A stretch of 64,000 bases of DNA from Gadus chalcogrammus (lineage: Eukaryota > Chordata > Actinopteri > Gadiformes > Gadidae): assembly GCF_026213295.1 (NCBI RefSeq), contig NC_079425.1:6841794-6905793 (forward strand), in the 5' to 3' direction. This document shows positions 36,676-60,600 of the stretch, in pieces; positions within the stretch are counted from its first letter, which is position 1; each line of letters begins with the position of its first letter. The notes below the pieces were generated by a model. The model saw only the letters and a list, made by a program, of their open reading frames with translations, ran no database searches and was not told where the DNA came from. The position numbers and the translations under genes are program-made.

Positions 36676-39600
36676 TCACAAGTCAATGCTGCCCTTGACT
36701 TTAAACTTCTTGACCGAGCGCTCGCTGGCGCGGTACTGAAACTTGCTACCGTAGATATGGGAGACGAAGCCGTTGACTTCTACTGCAAACACGCTGTTCT
36801 TCTTGGGGATTACTACGTATGCAAAGAGTGGAAAGAGGGCAGGGAAGTGGATTAGAAGAGACGCAAAGTTATTATATTTCTTTAAACAAGCTTCTCTTGT
36901 GAATTAGAGAGTTTATAAGATCGGACCACAAGTTTGAACAGGACTCACAGTCTGTGAATAAGAACCTAGATCATCAGTCCCAGAGATATTAAAAGTATGT
37001 GTTTTAAGAATGTGCAGCCATGTAGAGCTGGAGTTCTGCTACAAGTCATTACCTTTAAGACGATCCTCCTTGGTGATTATTTTAAAGATGTGCTTGAACT
37101 CCTGGACGAGAATGCCTGTGGCTCCAACATAGGATGGGCACTTGGACCGGACCACTGTGGAAGGAGAATCCAAGTTTATGGTTGTAAACACAGTCCTCAT
37201 CAGTGGCCTAAACAATCTAATATGTGTGAAATGCAGCAACAGAACACTAGGGATGGAAGATGTAGCAACAAATTGGAATCAAATACAGTGTCCATATCCC
37301 AGCGAGTACTTTTGTATTCATTTTGTATGCCCTTACAATTGTCTACTGTTGTAGCGATATCAGGATACACTTTTAATGTTAGATCCACTGGGGACAGTTT
37401 TAAACTTGAGATGCATCCATTTTAAATGCATTTTTGTTGGTCTGAAGTTTAGTGCAGGGCACTTTGTAATTCGCATCTTCAGTAGAAATAATGACCAAAC
37501 CAAGTCTCTCAAGAGGAGTTGGTCTCCTCAGAAGGTAAACGCTGCTATACTCACTCAGACACATACTGGTGATCGTGTCTTTTAGTTCCATCTGATCGCT
37601 GTTATTCAGTGCCTGAATATCTGGCTGAACATCAATCTTAAAAAAGAAAACCGACCAGGCTATGCTGGCGTAAATTAAGCTTTCGATGTCGGGACAAAAT
37701 ACTGTATGAAAGAGGTCAGGACCTTCCTGGTAGGCGCCCACACTTGTATACAACTTGAACGCCTACCCGGGCTCACTCATCCAGTGTGGAGCACCCACTT
37801 AGAGGAGAAACGGCTGCCAGAAGGCCCAAGTAAGAACACCACACACTGGCTGTCAAAGTGGAGAGATGCGGATTGATGAAACTATCTAATTACAGACCGG
37901 GGTATGATTAGGGGGCCATGTTGGTACAAGAGCCGGGTTTCGAATTTAACCAGGGAATCAGGGTCATCACCCTTCTTTGGCGATGAGTGCAATGGGATTG
38001 CCATGGTGATCGCAGGGAGTCAGGACCGGGGTTTAACGTTGATTAGGAATCGAACACCCTAACCACGACAGGTTTTTCCAGCGACAAGGTTCCTGGGGCG
38101 TCGGGGGCCGATCATGCTAAATCGAAGATGGATAGTGAATGGTCAAGTGAAGCCTACCTGTTAGGATGGCCCCGTGGAAGTCTGCTTTCAGTAGCTTCTG
38201 CTGGATAAGTTGTGGATTACTGTAAAATAGAATGAGATTCTCACGAGAGACGCAAAGAACTAAATCTTGCGTATTAAATCTAAGGTTATAAGGCCCAAGG
38301 TCAAACAAAAGAATATGAAATCCAATCTTTACCTCGATGGTCTCAATCCGTTGCATATGCTGAGGATGTACTGTTTCCATAAGTCATTCAGGGGTAGAAA
38401 AAGCTCATATCTTCAAAGAAAACATAATGGGTATTATATTCAAAGCACATTGTGCAGAAGTACATTCTGTAATGCATGCCCCCATCCCAGAAAGAGCTGT
38501 TTTGTTTAAATTGATGTTTCACAAAAACTTGCATCTTGAAGTTTGACTCTTCTTTATCTAAATTAATACACACTAAAAGGGTTTTATTGATATTCAAAAA
38601 TTAACACAAAGTATGTCTCACAACAACAGAAAACAGTAATAAGTGAATTGGGCAATCCATTTCCAGTATGTTACACATAGATTTAGCCTATGCCGCATGG
38701 GCTGATGAAAGTTAATGTTTTCTTGGTAAACTGATTTCCTCTATATTTATTGAACCAACCTCTGGTGTTCCGGCTTGATGTCGAACACCTTGAGTCTCCT
38801 TTTCTCCCCGGCACTCAGTGCCTTGCTTTTCCTCTTGGCCGTGGGCCGTTTTTCCCGGGCGTACTCCAGGACCTCTGCTTTGCCCTTCCCCTCCTTGCTT
38901 TTCCTCTTGGCCTTGGGCCGTTTTGCCCGGGCGTACTCCAGGATCACCGCTTTGCGGGACAGAGCTTCCTCCAGGAACGGTGTCTCCGACTGCTTCATGC
39001 TGTTCGCAATGAAATAACGGGTGAAACGCTCCGCCACCTTCAGAGTTTTATTCTGTAGCAAGAAAGAGTAGGCCTCAGCAAGGTTGGCGAATACACCCCC
39101 CCCCAAACACACAAAATACATTAAGAACAACTTGGGACTATTGCGAATGCGCATTAGTATTTCACATGCACACATAGCCGTTACATGTGACATACAAGAT
39201 TAAAATTGCATTAATCCCTCCGCCTCGATTAAAATACAAATATATACGATTAATTCTGCACGCAAGAAGGAGCAGGTCAAAGCAGGACGATTACACCCCC
39301 CACACAATCCCTGTTCCAAAGAAAATACATGGAGAACAACTTGGAACCAATGTGAAATACCACACATTGATGTACCACACATATAACTTCAGTTCGTCAC
39401 AGAGATAGTAGTGACGAAATATAATCACTACGATAGTAGTGACGAACTGAAGGATGGCCCATTAAGGCCACGTTTATACGTAGCAGGGTATTTATAGAAA
39501 CGAATATTTCCCCCCCTCCGTTTTCAAAAATAACATCGTGCACACAACATCGTTTTCAAAAAAGTTGTCGTTTAAATCAAAACGCATAAATACACCGTCG

Positions 39601-40278
39601 AGCGCCATTATAACTATGCCAAACCTATGGGCAACATTGTAGGGAGAAGGATAAAGCCATGCAAGCCAATCAGAATCAACAACAAAGAATAACACGAGCG
39701 TCTTCCTGTAACAAACAAACTGTAAACATAGGGCGCTCATATGACGTTAAGCATTTCCTGGCGTATAATGTGACGTTTCAGAACCTAAAACCCTGTTTCT
39801 CATGGTTTCTCCACGTTGACACGACAACACATAACCACTGTTTTCAGAAATATCCACTTTGGCCGGAGTTTTTTTTTTTTTTTTTAGAAATGATCGTTTT
39901 CTGTGACAAAAACTGCGTTTTCGTGTAAATGAGAGGCCAAACCGCGTGAAAATATCTGCGTTTTCCCTTCGCGTGAACGGAGCCTACGATTTCGTTTCAA
40001 CAATAAAAAAGTAATGACAGCTGAGGATAATTGAATAATTAAGTTTGAGTACTTACACCAATACCAAGAACCTCTCCGATCTCGGGTGGATTCTTCAACT
40101 GCAGAAGTCTCTCTGCAAAAAGAGAAAGTTACTGAATACTGTAAATAAACGACATGCCCCGTCACTAGCAATAATAGGCTACGTTAGTAATGCGGAATTA
40201 AACATCTCACTTGATACACGAAAATACCAAAAACGCAAATATATAACAGAAGGCTTTATTAATAAACTCACCTTCCAT
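36676..40278 (-). CDS. pop4: Ribonuclease P/MRP subunit p29
   Basis: POP4/Rpp29 is an RNA-binding subunit of nuclear RNase P and RNase MRP, for pre-tRNA 5' processing and rRNA processing. Seven coding exons: 40278-40272, 40112-40057, 39052-38760, 38410-38333, 38219-38158, 37154-37053, 36812-36676; phases agree and give 244 residues. Matches to human include FDIKPEHQR, LFLPLNDLWKQYI, QKLLKADFHGAIL, SKCPSYVGATGILVQE, HIFKIITKEDRLK and HIYGSKFQYR, covering the Rpp29 Sm-like barrel. The protein is 24 residues longer than human (220), exactly the length of a tandem duplication in the basic linker encoded at 38,821-38,964. The start exon gives only ATG GAA G. A MITE-like repeat lies in intron 2. 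Confidence 0.95.
38821..38964 (-). repeat. pop4: 72-bp coding tandem duplication in pop4 exon 3
   Basis: Two units (38,821-38,892 and 38,893-38,964) encode LEYAREKRPTAKRKSK and LEYARAKRPKAKRKSK with linkers. The first ~62 bases of the units differ at only a few positions. Frame is kept because the unit is 24 codons. Confidence 0.9.
39468..39990. mobile_element. pop4: MITE-like element in pop4 intron 2
   Basis: The left end (AGGCCACGTTTATACG, then AAACG-rich sequence) and the inverted right end (AGGCTCCGTTCACGCG, then AAACGCAG-rich) form imperfect long terminal inverted repeats about 520 bases apart. The CGTTTTC-rich inside resembles the insertion in c19orf12A. No target duplication could be fixed, and no transposase is present. 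Confidence 0.55.
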
Positions 40279-40289
40279 CGTTGTGTTTA

Positions 40290-40790
40290 GGAAGTGTCCT
40301 TTGTCTCAACAAAATAGTTACTTTAGCAATAAGGCGAAAATGTTGGCATAATAAATAACTAGTGAGTTGCAACGGCAGCATGGACGGCAACAGAAGGAAC
40401 TTCTTCCGTTTTTACTTTGGTTTTAGAAAACAACTGCAATGGCGCATCATCGCCACCTACTGTTGGCAAGTACCGGCTTGGTAGGGCTTTGCTATGTTAC
40501 TCCCATTTGTGCTGAATGACAAAAATGTTTGGATTTCAGTTTTTTATTACCTTGACTGATTGAGTGCAGTTGAAACACTACAACAAAACTATAATCAAGC
40601 AAAACTATATAAATAACTAACTTCATAAATCATTTAAATTCAATATTTTAATGTTGGCAGACCTGAAGAACGCATGAAATGTCACCATAACAGTCTCCTG
40701 CTCTCTGTTGGGTCATTTTTATTTTTTTCAGCAATAATGTGATTAATTTCATCAAATCATAACATAACATAACATAACAATCATCTCTTT
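40290..40790. other. Promoter side of pop4 and gap to the tpcn2 3' end
   Basis: No coding sequence seen. A CTCF-like motif is present at about 40,450-40,469 on the minus strand. The tpcn2 3' UTR probably ends just beyond 40,790, so the two co-directional genes are about 0.5 kb apart. Confidence 0.5.
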
Positions 40791-40798
40791 TGTAACAG

Positions 40799-40804
40799 TT
40801 TATT
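40799..40804 (-). terminator. tpcn2: Probable tpcn2 poly(A) signal
   Basis: AATAAA on the minus strand about 630 bases after the tpcn2 stop codon; the AT-rich stretch between holds no other gene. Confidence 0.5.
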
Positions 40805-41430
40805 TGTTCAGGTAGGTTTTCTATCAAGTGGTTTTAAATCCCATTGAAGCGTTTACAAAACAACAAGGCATAAAATTTCAAAAATATATATCCCCACCCA
40901 TAAATAACAAGATCTAAAAATATCATAATTTTTCCCCTTTAACTTTTTTAATAAAATATAATCTCAACAAACTGGAGGCCTGTGCTGCCAACCCTTGGCA
41001 GCACATTGGAAAAAAACATCCCGCCTTGGATCCTTTAAAATTATTACAAAACTATTATTAAGTTTTCTACTCTTTGAAAACTAGCATGAAATCAGCTTTA
41101 TGCTTTGATTTGTTTTGCTTTGTTTACAGCTCTGAAGATAAAGTTGGCTATTGTCTCCGAGGATAATGTAGTTGTTTTTTCTCATCAAGTTAACACATGT
41201 AGCCTCCATACAATTTGTGACGGCACACTCATTTACTCCTTTTCTCATAATTAATTAAAAACAGATACATTTTCCCAGTGGTTATGTCAGAAAATCTGAA
41301 GTACATACACAACAGCTTCAATAACTAAAATGAACTTGGACTACAGTAGATATGGTTTCATCACTGCTTGTGATTTTAGTGAATCTGCTGATGGAATACT
41401 TGGCTATGGATATTAAGTGTGTGTTTGTGT

Positions 41431-52951
<11,521 letters not shown>

Positions 52952-52999
52952 TCAGGAAACGTAGTTACACGTATACCTTCAGATCACAAGAAGTTTCTG

Positions 53000-53670
53000 A
53001 TCGGGTGTACTGATCATGCTTCAGTTTTTGTGTATTAAAAAATAAAGTACAAGAAAACTCGTGACGAGGCGAGCTAGCCAGAGGAAAAGTTTTCTCTAGG
53101 AAATGTCGCTCGTGTGTTCCTCCTCCCACCCCTGGCTATCCTGATGCGGCGCTTCGTTTCTTCACTGCTGTTTGCGACAGCGCAGAGGCGACCAATTAAA
53201 AACACGCACCTTTAGCTCTGCACCCATGTCGGAAAATCTTTGTTTACAAAGTAACGTTTGGAGATTGTGTTTTGTAAAGACAATAAAAGTAGTGATCAAT
53301 TTAATGCAAATTGTGAAATAGACATATACATTAGCCTATATCTTATTAAATTGAGTGGAAGTGAATGGAAATAATTGACAACAAAGACAGTGTGCAAGCA
53401 AAGTGACTTACTGGGTAGGATAATAGTGACAAATAAGCCACTTATTAATACATTTAAATGTAAGACTTTAACGGCCTGCAGACATTGTGGATCCCGAAGT
53501 CGTAGTTTATTGTGTACCTCTCTGATAAGATGCAAACTTTTATTGACTTGGCTCTGAATAATAGGTTGTATTTTATTTAAATGTACCACTGACATTATGC
53601 TTTCATTTCTTTATACAACTATTATTATGCAATTCTTATCATGATTATTATGAAAAAAAAAAAAATCACA
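53000..53670. other. tpcn2 promoter side and gap to the nadsyn1 3' end
   Basis: Moderately CpG-containing sequence at about 53,040-53,230 suits a tpcn2 promoter; the rest is AT-rich. No coding sequence is recognised. Confidence 0.45.
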
Positions 53671-53692
53671 TGCTTGGTCATCAAGGTCATCG

Positions 53693-53698
53693 TTTATT
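53693..53698 (-). terminator. nadsyn1: Probable nadsyn1 poly(A) signal
   Basis: AATAAA on the minus strand about 325 bases after the stop codon, implying a short 3' UTR. Confidence 0.6.
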
Positions 53699-54020
53699 GA
53701 TTCCGAGTAAAAGAGGAGGGGACCAAATGGAACATTTCATGAGGAGGATGTCCCCCGTCTCCCGCCCCTAAATGTCACCAATGCTTAGGATACAAAACAA
53801 AAGCATTAAACAGTGGACTAGAAATGACCATTTTCATATTCTTTTTTATATCAATCAAAGAACGAATTTAAAATCTCATAAAACATCTCATATTTAAACA
53901 TTGTGCCACTGTTACTATGTAGATTGTATCAGATGACCGTTGGTGCAAATCAACATAAAATCAATTAAGCATTAACTTTTGGTATTTTGGACAGAAAAAT
54001 GATTGGAAAAGCTTCAATGG

Positions 54021-57000
54021 TTATGCGTCTCCTTCCTCCATCTTAGACACCTAAGAAAAAATACAAAAATAAATGAGATCTTCAAATAGATATTGTTTCG
54101 AAACCAAGGACTAAGTATAATGAGCAAGATTTGTCTACCTGCTCATTATTGTACATAAAAATAAAAGCAATAAAAGTGATGCTAAATAGTAGCAAAAACA
54201 ATTCAGTTCCCATCGAGTTCCACCCTACCTCGTCGTCAATGCAGCGGAACTGCAGGCTCCAGCGGGTGTTGTAGAGGAAGGGCCGGAGGTCGAAGCGGTT
54301 GTCGTCGGGGCTGTAGCTCTCGGCGTGGTAGGACGGTGTGATGGTGGTCATCTTGTGCCGGTTCACAGAGTACCTCCGGAAGAAGTGCTTCACGGTCACT
54401 GCAACCTAAGGGACCAGAACAAACTTGTATGCAAATGTAAGAGGAAGCGTACCTTCCCCTTAGCCTACACAGGTTGTTCGGCAAGAACGTGTTCAAATGA
54501 GAACCTTTAATTATTTTAAAATTACAGGGGAAACATAGAGTAGTGGGCATGGTGTTTGACTCATAGCTGAAAGGTACTTATTTTGATCCCCAATGTCTTA
54601 TATTTGCCTGTAGGCATTTTTGTCATAGATGCCAACTCCTACCTGCTCCTTAATGACAATGTATCTGGAATCACTGTAAGCCATGGATAAATGACATGAT
54701 GGTAATGAAGCACAACAACAAATGCATGGTTCCAATGTGGGCAGATGGAAGGTCAATGCGATGGAGTCAGTCAAAGTATGTTTGCGGAGCTGAATGCAAA
54801 CTAATGCCGTAAGCCAGTTTATAACCTTTATCAGAGTAGCAGCTCTCCTGACGTGTACAATTTATGATGCATCTAAACTAAATGGCTCATGGGAATGCAG
54901 TTGAAGCTGACAATGGTCTTATGATATTATTACGCAATGTGCGACATTGATCTCATCCAGAAACAGGATCCCTTATCACTGTTATTCTTTTTGTAATTTA
55001 GCCTACGGAAAGGCTAGACTGGGGCATGTAAAAGCTACAGCCATGTCACATTCTGATGTATATTTTTGTTTTTTATTTATTTATACATATATTATTTTAA
55101 CTATTTCTGAGGGTGTTTTAAGGAATGCCTTTCATTCTATGCTATGTAGATGAGCCCTTGACTTGCCATCTGAAATTCCTTGGGAAAGAATAGCAGTAAT
55201 AACACCAACAATAGAGACAAATCGGGTCAAATAATCCAATAAGGCTTCAAAAGAAAACTGTGGCTTTAGCAGTCAAAAAGAACCAATATGATACCAGAGC
55301 ATGTAGGTAAACCCCAGGCCTCAGAAAGCGAGTGTCCCACCTGCGTTGGGCTCAGGGTCTCCCTCCAGGTGTGGATGAGCTTGCAGAACATGCTGTAAGG
55401 ACCGCACTTGGAGATCTTCCTCAGCCTACCCATCACAGACAGCTCCGCGTAGGTCATCCCCATGTCCGTCTGGGGGGGGGGGGGAGTGGAGGAGGAGGGA
55501 TGTGGAAGGGGTCAGAGGTCAGATGTTGGGAGCAAAGGATGGGTCATAGTGGTATGACGAGCGATGGAGAGAAGATCGGGGTAAAGTGTTGGACAAATGT
55601 AAAGAGAAAACCGGTAAAGGTCAGATGGGCAATTTCAAGAGAGAGAAGTCAAGGGAGAAACTTGAGGGTTTGGGTAGAACGGTAGGTTGAGCTACACTGG
55701 TTCTCTGAACTTAGCAAGAGTCACGTCGGATAAGAGAAGTTGCAGCATACATTTTACGTGGATAATATGTACTTGGTGGGATAACAACTATTTTCACCAT
55801 TATTTACTGAAAAGAGAAAAACTGTCTCAAGAGCAATGGGAACAAAAACATTATTTGCCATAATATCTTCTGATGTTGATTCAGGAATTAATTATGGGTT
55901 TGGTTTCCTGTAATGAGGTTAAGCATTGCATCATCTTCCCGAGACCTCTGTAATTACCTCATCAGTCTGCGACACCTGTCCCTCCATCAGGGGCTCAAGT
56001 TCAGCAGTAGGCGGGGCAGCCAGAATGCTAGGGCCAAACAAAACAATGATGTCAGCCTCTAAAAGACTACAGGCAAATGGGATGAAAGGCCAATACAAAC
56101 TTTGATAAAGAAAATGATAAGGAATACAAACACATATTGCCTTAAACCAATGCATTTACTCATGGTCCCCTAACAAAATGTTTGTGATTAAATATTTAGA
56201 ATGACCTCTAAATGGGGAAAACATTTTCAGAAGAACTCTGCTAAAGCTAAACTGAAACAGGTTACATTCGTAATCTTTCATGAGCAGTAGCATTATTTGC
56301 ATTACAAAAATATTATATAAGATTAGGTAGATCCTCTATTTAGTTCCCACATTGATTTTGCCTTAGATTCAAGAGTTATACTCATGGCATGAGATATGGA
56401 ACATACAGGAAGTTACAATAGATTGCGATGAGCAAGAGCAGGCATTGTCACGTACGGCTCTTTTCAGTTCACACATTCAAGACCTGACAATGGCTCAGCA
56501 CACAACGGAAAGAAAGACAGTGCTGTTTCCAGTTACAGGCAGCGTTTTGAAAAGTGAAAGGATGAGAATAATGTATGCAGAAGACTCACCCTTGTTTCTC
56601 CTGATCCAAGTTCTACTACTTTTCTGGTATAATTTATCATTTATTAATAGAGTTAGGGGCACTGAAGGAACGATAACAGGGGATAAAGTGTGATAAATTC
56701 AAATATTTTTGTTTTGTATCAAAAAGTTCATTCTCAAAATTATTCCTCTGTATTTTATCTTTTAAACGCATCATATTTGGACAGAGACACACGTTACCCT
56801 CGGAGCGAGTGGAGCTGGAAGTGGTCGACGCAGTAGTGAAGGAAGCTCTTCAGGTCCGTCTTGCTGATCCCTCCGATCGGGTTGATGTCAGCACTGGAAC
56901 AGTCGTACTTTGTGAAGTACCCTGTCAGACTTAACACACACACAAACACGGTCAGTATAGGAATACACAGCCAGTAGGAGAGGATAATGGAGTATGAAGA

Positions 57001-57620
57001 AGGATATTAGAGGGCAAAATAAGCCGCGATTTAAGCCATTTGTAAGACCAGTCCCTCATAGAGACGTAATCATATTAGTTTCCCACTCTAAATTTTTCCT
57101 TGTTTAAAAAAATGGCACAATTTCCTTCTTATTTGAATAATAATAATTTATTGAATTTATTTAGCACTTTTCAAGGTACCCAAAGCACTTTACATAGTGA
57201 GTTTGTGCATGTGTGTGTGGGGGGTATGACACCTCATTACACTCTGTGACCTAATGCAAGTACCTCTCGTCTACATTGGCTGAGCCCAACACCAGCAGAC
57301 CTCCTGGCCGGCCCTGGGCCCAGAGACTCAGCTGGGCAAACAGGTAGGCCAGCACCATCCTGATACGGGCCTAACCACACACACACACACACACACACAC
57401 ATTATACGTGGCATGTTTTTTGACAGTAACGCCTAGCACTGCTCTAGAGACAGTGCGAACAATGTGGTCGAAGCTGGAAAATGTCTTCTCAAAGTGTGAT
57501 AACGTTGTGTCATACCGAAGAAATGCACCATGTGAAAGACAGTAGCAAAGGAAATAATGAGAGCGAGAGAGAGAGCGAGAGAGAGAGCGAGAGAGAGATA
57601 GAGCGAGCGAGAGCGAGAGC

Positions 57621-57651
<31 letters not shown>

Positions 57652-57657
57652 AGCGAG

Positions 57658-57699
<42 letters not shown>

Positions 57700-60600
57700 C
57701 TAGCGCAAGGCCAAGAGTAAGACAGAATTCAAGTATGAAAAAACTAAAATACATTAGTATGCAAACACAAAATCAAATCAAGAGTGAGTCTAACAAACCT
57801 GAATATTCTGCAATGCAAGGTTCTCTCGGTCACTACCGCCATTGGCGCGAAACGAGGGCAATTTCCCTGTGACCAAGGAGAAAATACCCAGCATGCCCTT
57901 CACCGCCAGCTCTATGTTGATAGTCATGTGTGTGCTGTAAAGACAAACATTGGACAGAAATTGAGGAATTGTATAATGTTTTGTTGGAAATTCTCTATGA
58001 TAAAGAACACTTATAATTAAAGAAAGAAAGAATGTGAAAAAGAGAAAGAACAAAGGAGAAAAATGTAAATATTGTAATAAAGAGGAAAAGAGGGAAGTTT
58101 ACAAAGAAAGTCAGAGACAAAAGAGATCAATGACGTTGAAGGCTTGATAGTCACCTGCCGATCTGATTGGCCAGCTCCTTGGCCCTGTTGTGGGTGTCTT
58201 CTGAGGAGTTCTCGCTGTCCATGTAGCAGGTGGTGAAAACCCGGCCGCACAGCTCTCTGGGTTCCTGGGGACGGTAGGACGGGTCGCACACCACTCGCCG
58301 CACGTCCTCCAGCACCTGGCTGTCTGAGGTGGACGAGACGTTAGAGGGGTAAACATTTCAAAATAAAGGCGCAGCATTCAGGTGAGGTGGTCCTCACAAG
58401 CTGGGTCGAGTCAGATGCATTTTGTTGTTTGGAATACCTGTTCACGTACCGGAGTGCTGTCCAACAGAACCTCAACTCTATTAAGGGGGACTTTAGTAGC
58501 TGATGTAACATTCAGTTTATAAGTATATATCATATTAATTGAATCCAGAAAAAACATAACAACATAAAAGGTAAGCAAATGCTTGCTTCAGGATAGGTAC
58601 TGGCTAGGGTGTTTTACAGGTGCCGTGTTCGATTCCCAATGTCTGCCGCATATCCGTATGCATCCTTGAGCACCAATCCTAACCCCCTACCTGTTTCTTC
58701 CTCACCTGTATCTAAATTCACCATTAACACACTGAAGAAAATCCAAACGACTTAATAAACATATGTTCCCTTATATTAGCACTTACTGCCGTCCTGGACC
58801 GCCCGGCAGACGAGAACACACATGGAGTAGACGATGCAGGCGGTGGAGGAGCTGTCCACCCCCCCACTCAGGGGGACCAGGAAGCCAGCCTGGGACACAA
58901 GGCCACACACACACATACTGAGCAGACTCTGCTGCACTAGATCTAGATCTATGTATATGTTCCATTACATGGACAATTTCACAGGTTGTCACACTAGTTT
59001 TTACCAATTTGTAAGTCGGTTTTAATATGATGTACTCAATACAAAAATAACAATAGATTAAGGCTGTGAGTTACGAATTTTAGGATTAGTTGTGACAAGC
59101 ATCATCAGAGCAAATTAAAAGTAGAATTAGCAGAATAGAAATCTGTCATATTGCTATCCTAAATGGTAATGGTAAACAGATTGCATTTTAATAGCGCTTT
59201 TCAGACCATTGGCCACTGATTGTGCTGTACAAATAATGTCTCACATTCACCCATTCAGACATTCAGACCTTCAGACATTCATACAACAACGGCGCTGTCA
59301 GCAATGCAAGGCAACAGCCAGCTCGTCGGTTGCCAGACAACCCTCACTTCCTCCTGGGACACAGAATCTGGGATCGTTGTCAAAAGGATATTAAACCCAG
59401 ATTGTTAAACTCTAGCTCAATAGGCCTTGTACATCACAATATCACATCGCACCACCACCAGTTTTAGAGCATTGGAATGTTAGTTATTATGTCAATTTGT
59501 ATTGGGGAGAGAATTCTGTGTTTGAAACCAAAAAAAAGGTTTTCATCAGCTGACTATATGCATATTGATTTTGATTTAGGTACTGCAATTTGAGTCCTCT
59601 GAATACGACGTACAAGCCCTATCGACAGTTTTATTGAGTTTAGACTCCGGCCTCACCTGTCCACTTCTCCTGAGGTAGTCCCACAGCCAGCAGGCCGGAC
59701 CGAGACTGGAAGACAAGTTACCAGACAAAAAAGGATTAGATTTATTTAATGATCACTATTAAAGATGGAAGCTCTTTCTGAACATCATCGCTTATGTTGC
59801 CATAGGAAACATTACACGGCAGTATGAGGCTGACAGATCTAAATACAAGTATATCACTATATTAAAGTTTACGTTTGAACAAGTATAAACAAATGATTAC
59901 GTTTATAAGTAAGGGTAGGCTAATAATTGTTGAAGCATTGCCATCTTGTTGTCTTTACACAGCGATAGCAATAAATTAGCCAAGACACATAAAATAAATC
60001 AGGTCTCAGTGGCTGTTGATGGCCTGCAAGAGCCAATACAATAATTTCATTCAGCCAGAATGACTTGATGGATGGCCTACCGGTCTGTCTACCTACCTAC
60101 CCGCCTAGCTGCGGGCACTCTGCCCATTCATCCATTGCGCAGAACTGGAACCTTACACAGGTCTAGGCAGATCTATTGCTAAAGCCAGCGAGCTATTCAT
60201 ATGTTTTGGGGTAGCTTTTAGGTAGACATGAAGGGAAAGGTGATTTTTTTTTTCTCGGTTGGATACATTCAAAATCTAGTTGGTTCTAGTCACTCTGGTT
60301 GGTTTCATAAGTTGTCTAGCTTAAATGAGAAAGAAAACATCTGAATTGCCATTTTGGACAAGGTAGGCATGGTAAGATAGAAACATATTCTGTGTTTGGC
60401 CCCCATTGGTGGAGTGACCAGTGAAGGGGATACCTTATCTCTTCCTCCAGGGTGTGGAACTGCCACGTGATTGGTTGGTGGGTCGGAAGGCCGACTCCAT
60501 CTCCGGACAAGCTGAAGTCCACCTTGACTCTGTGGCACGGTTTGAAGTCCAAGTCCTACGGCAGTGCATATAGAGACTGTATGTCATGCTGAACAAGACA

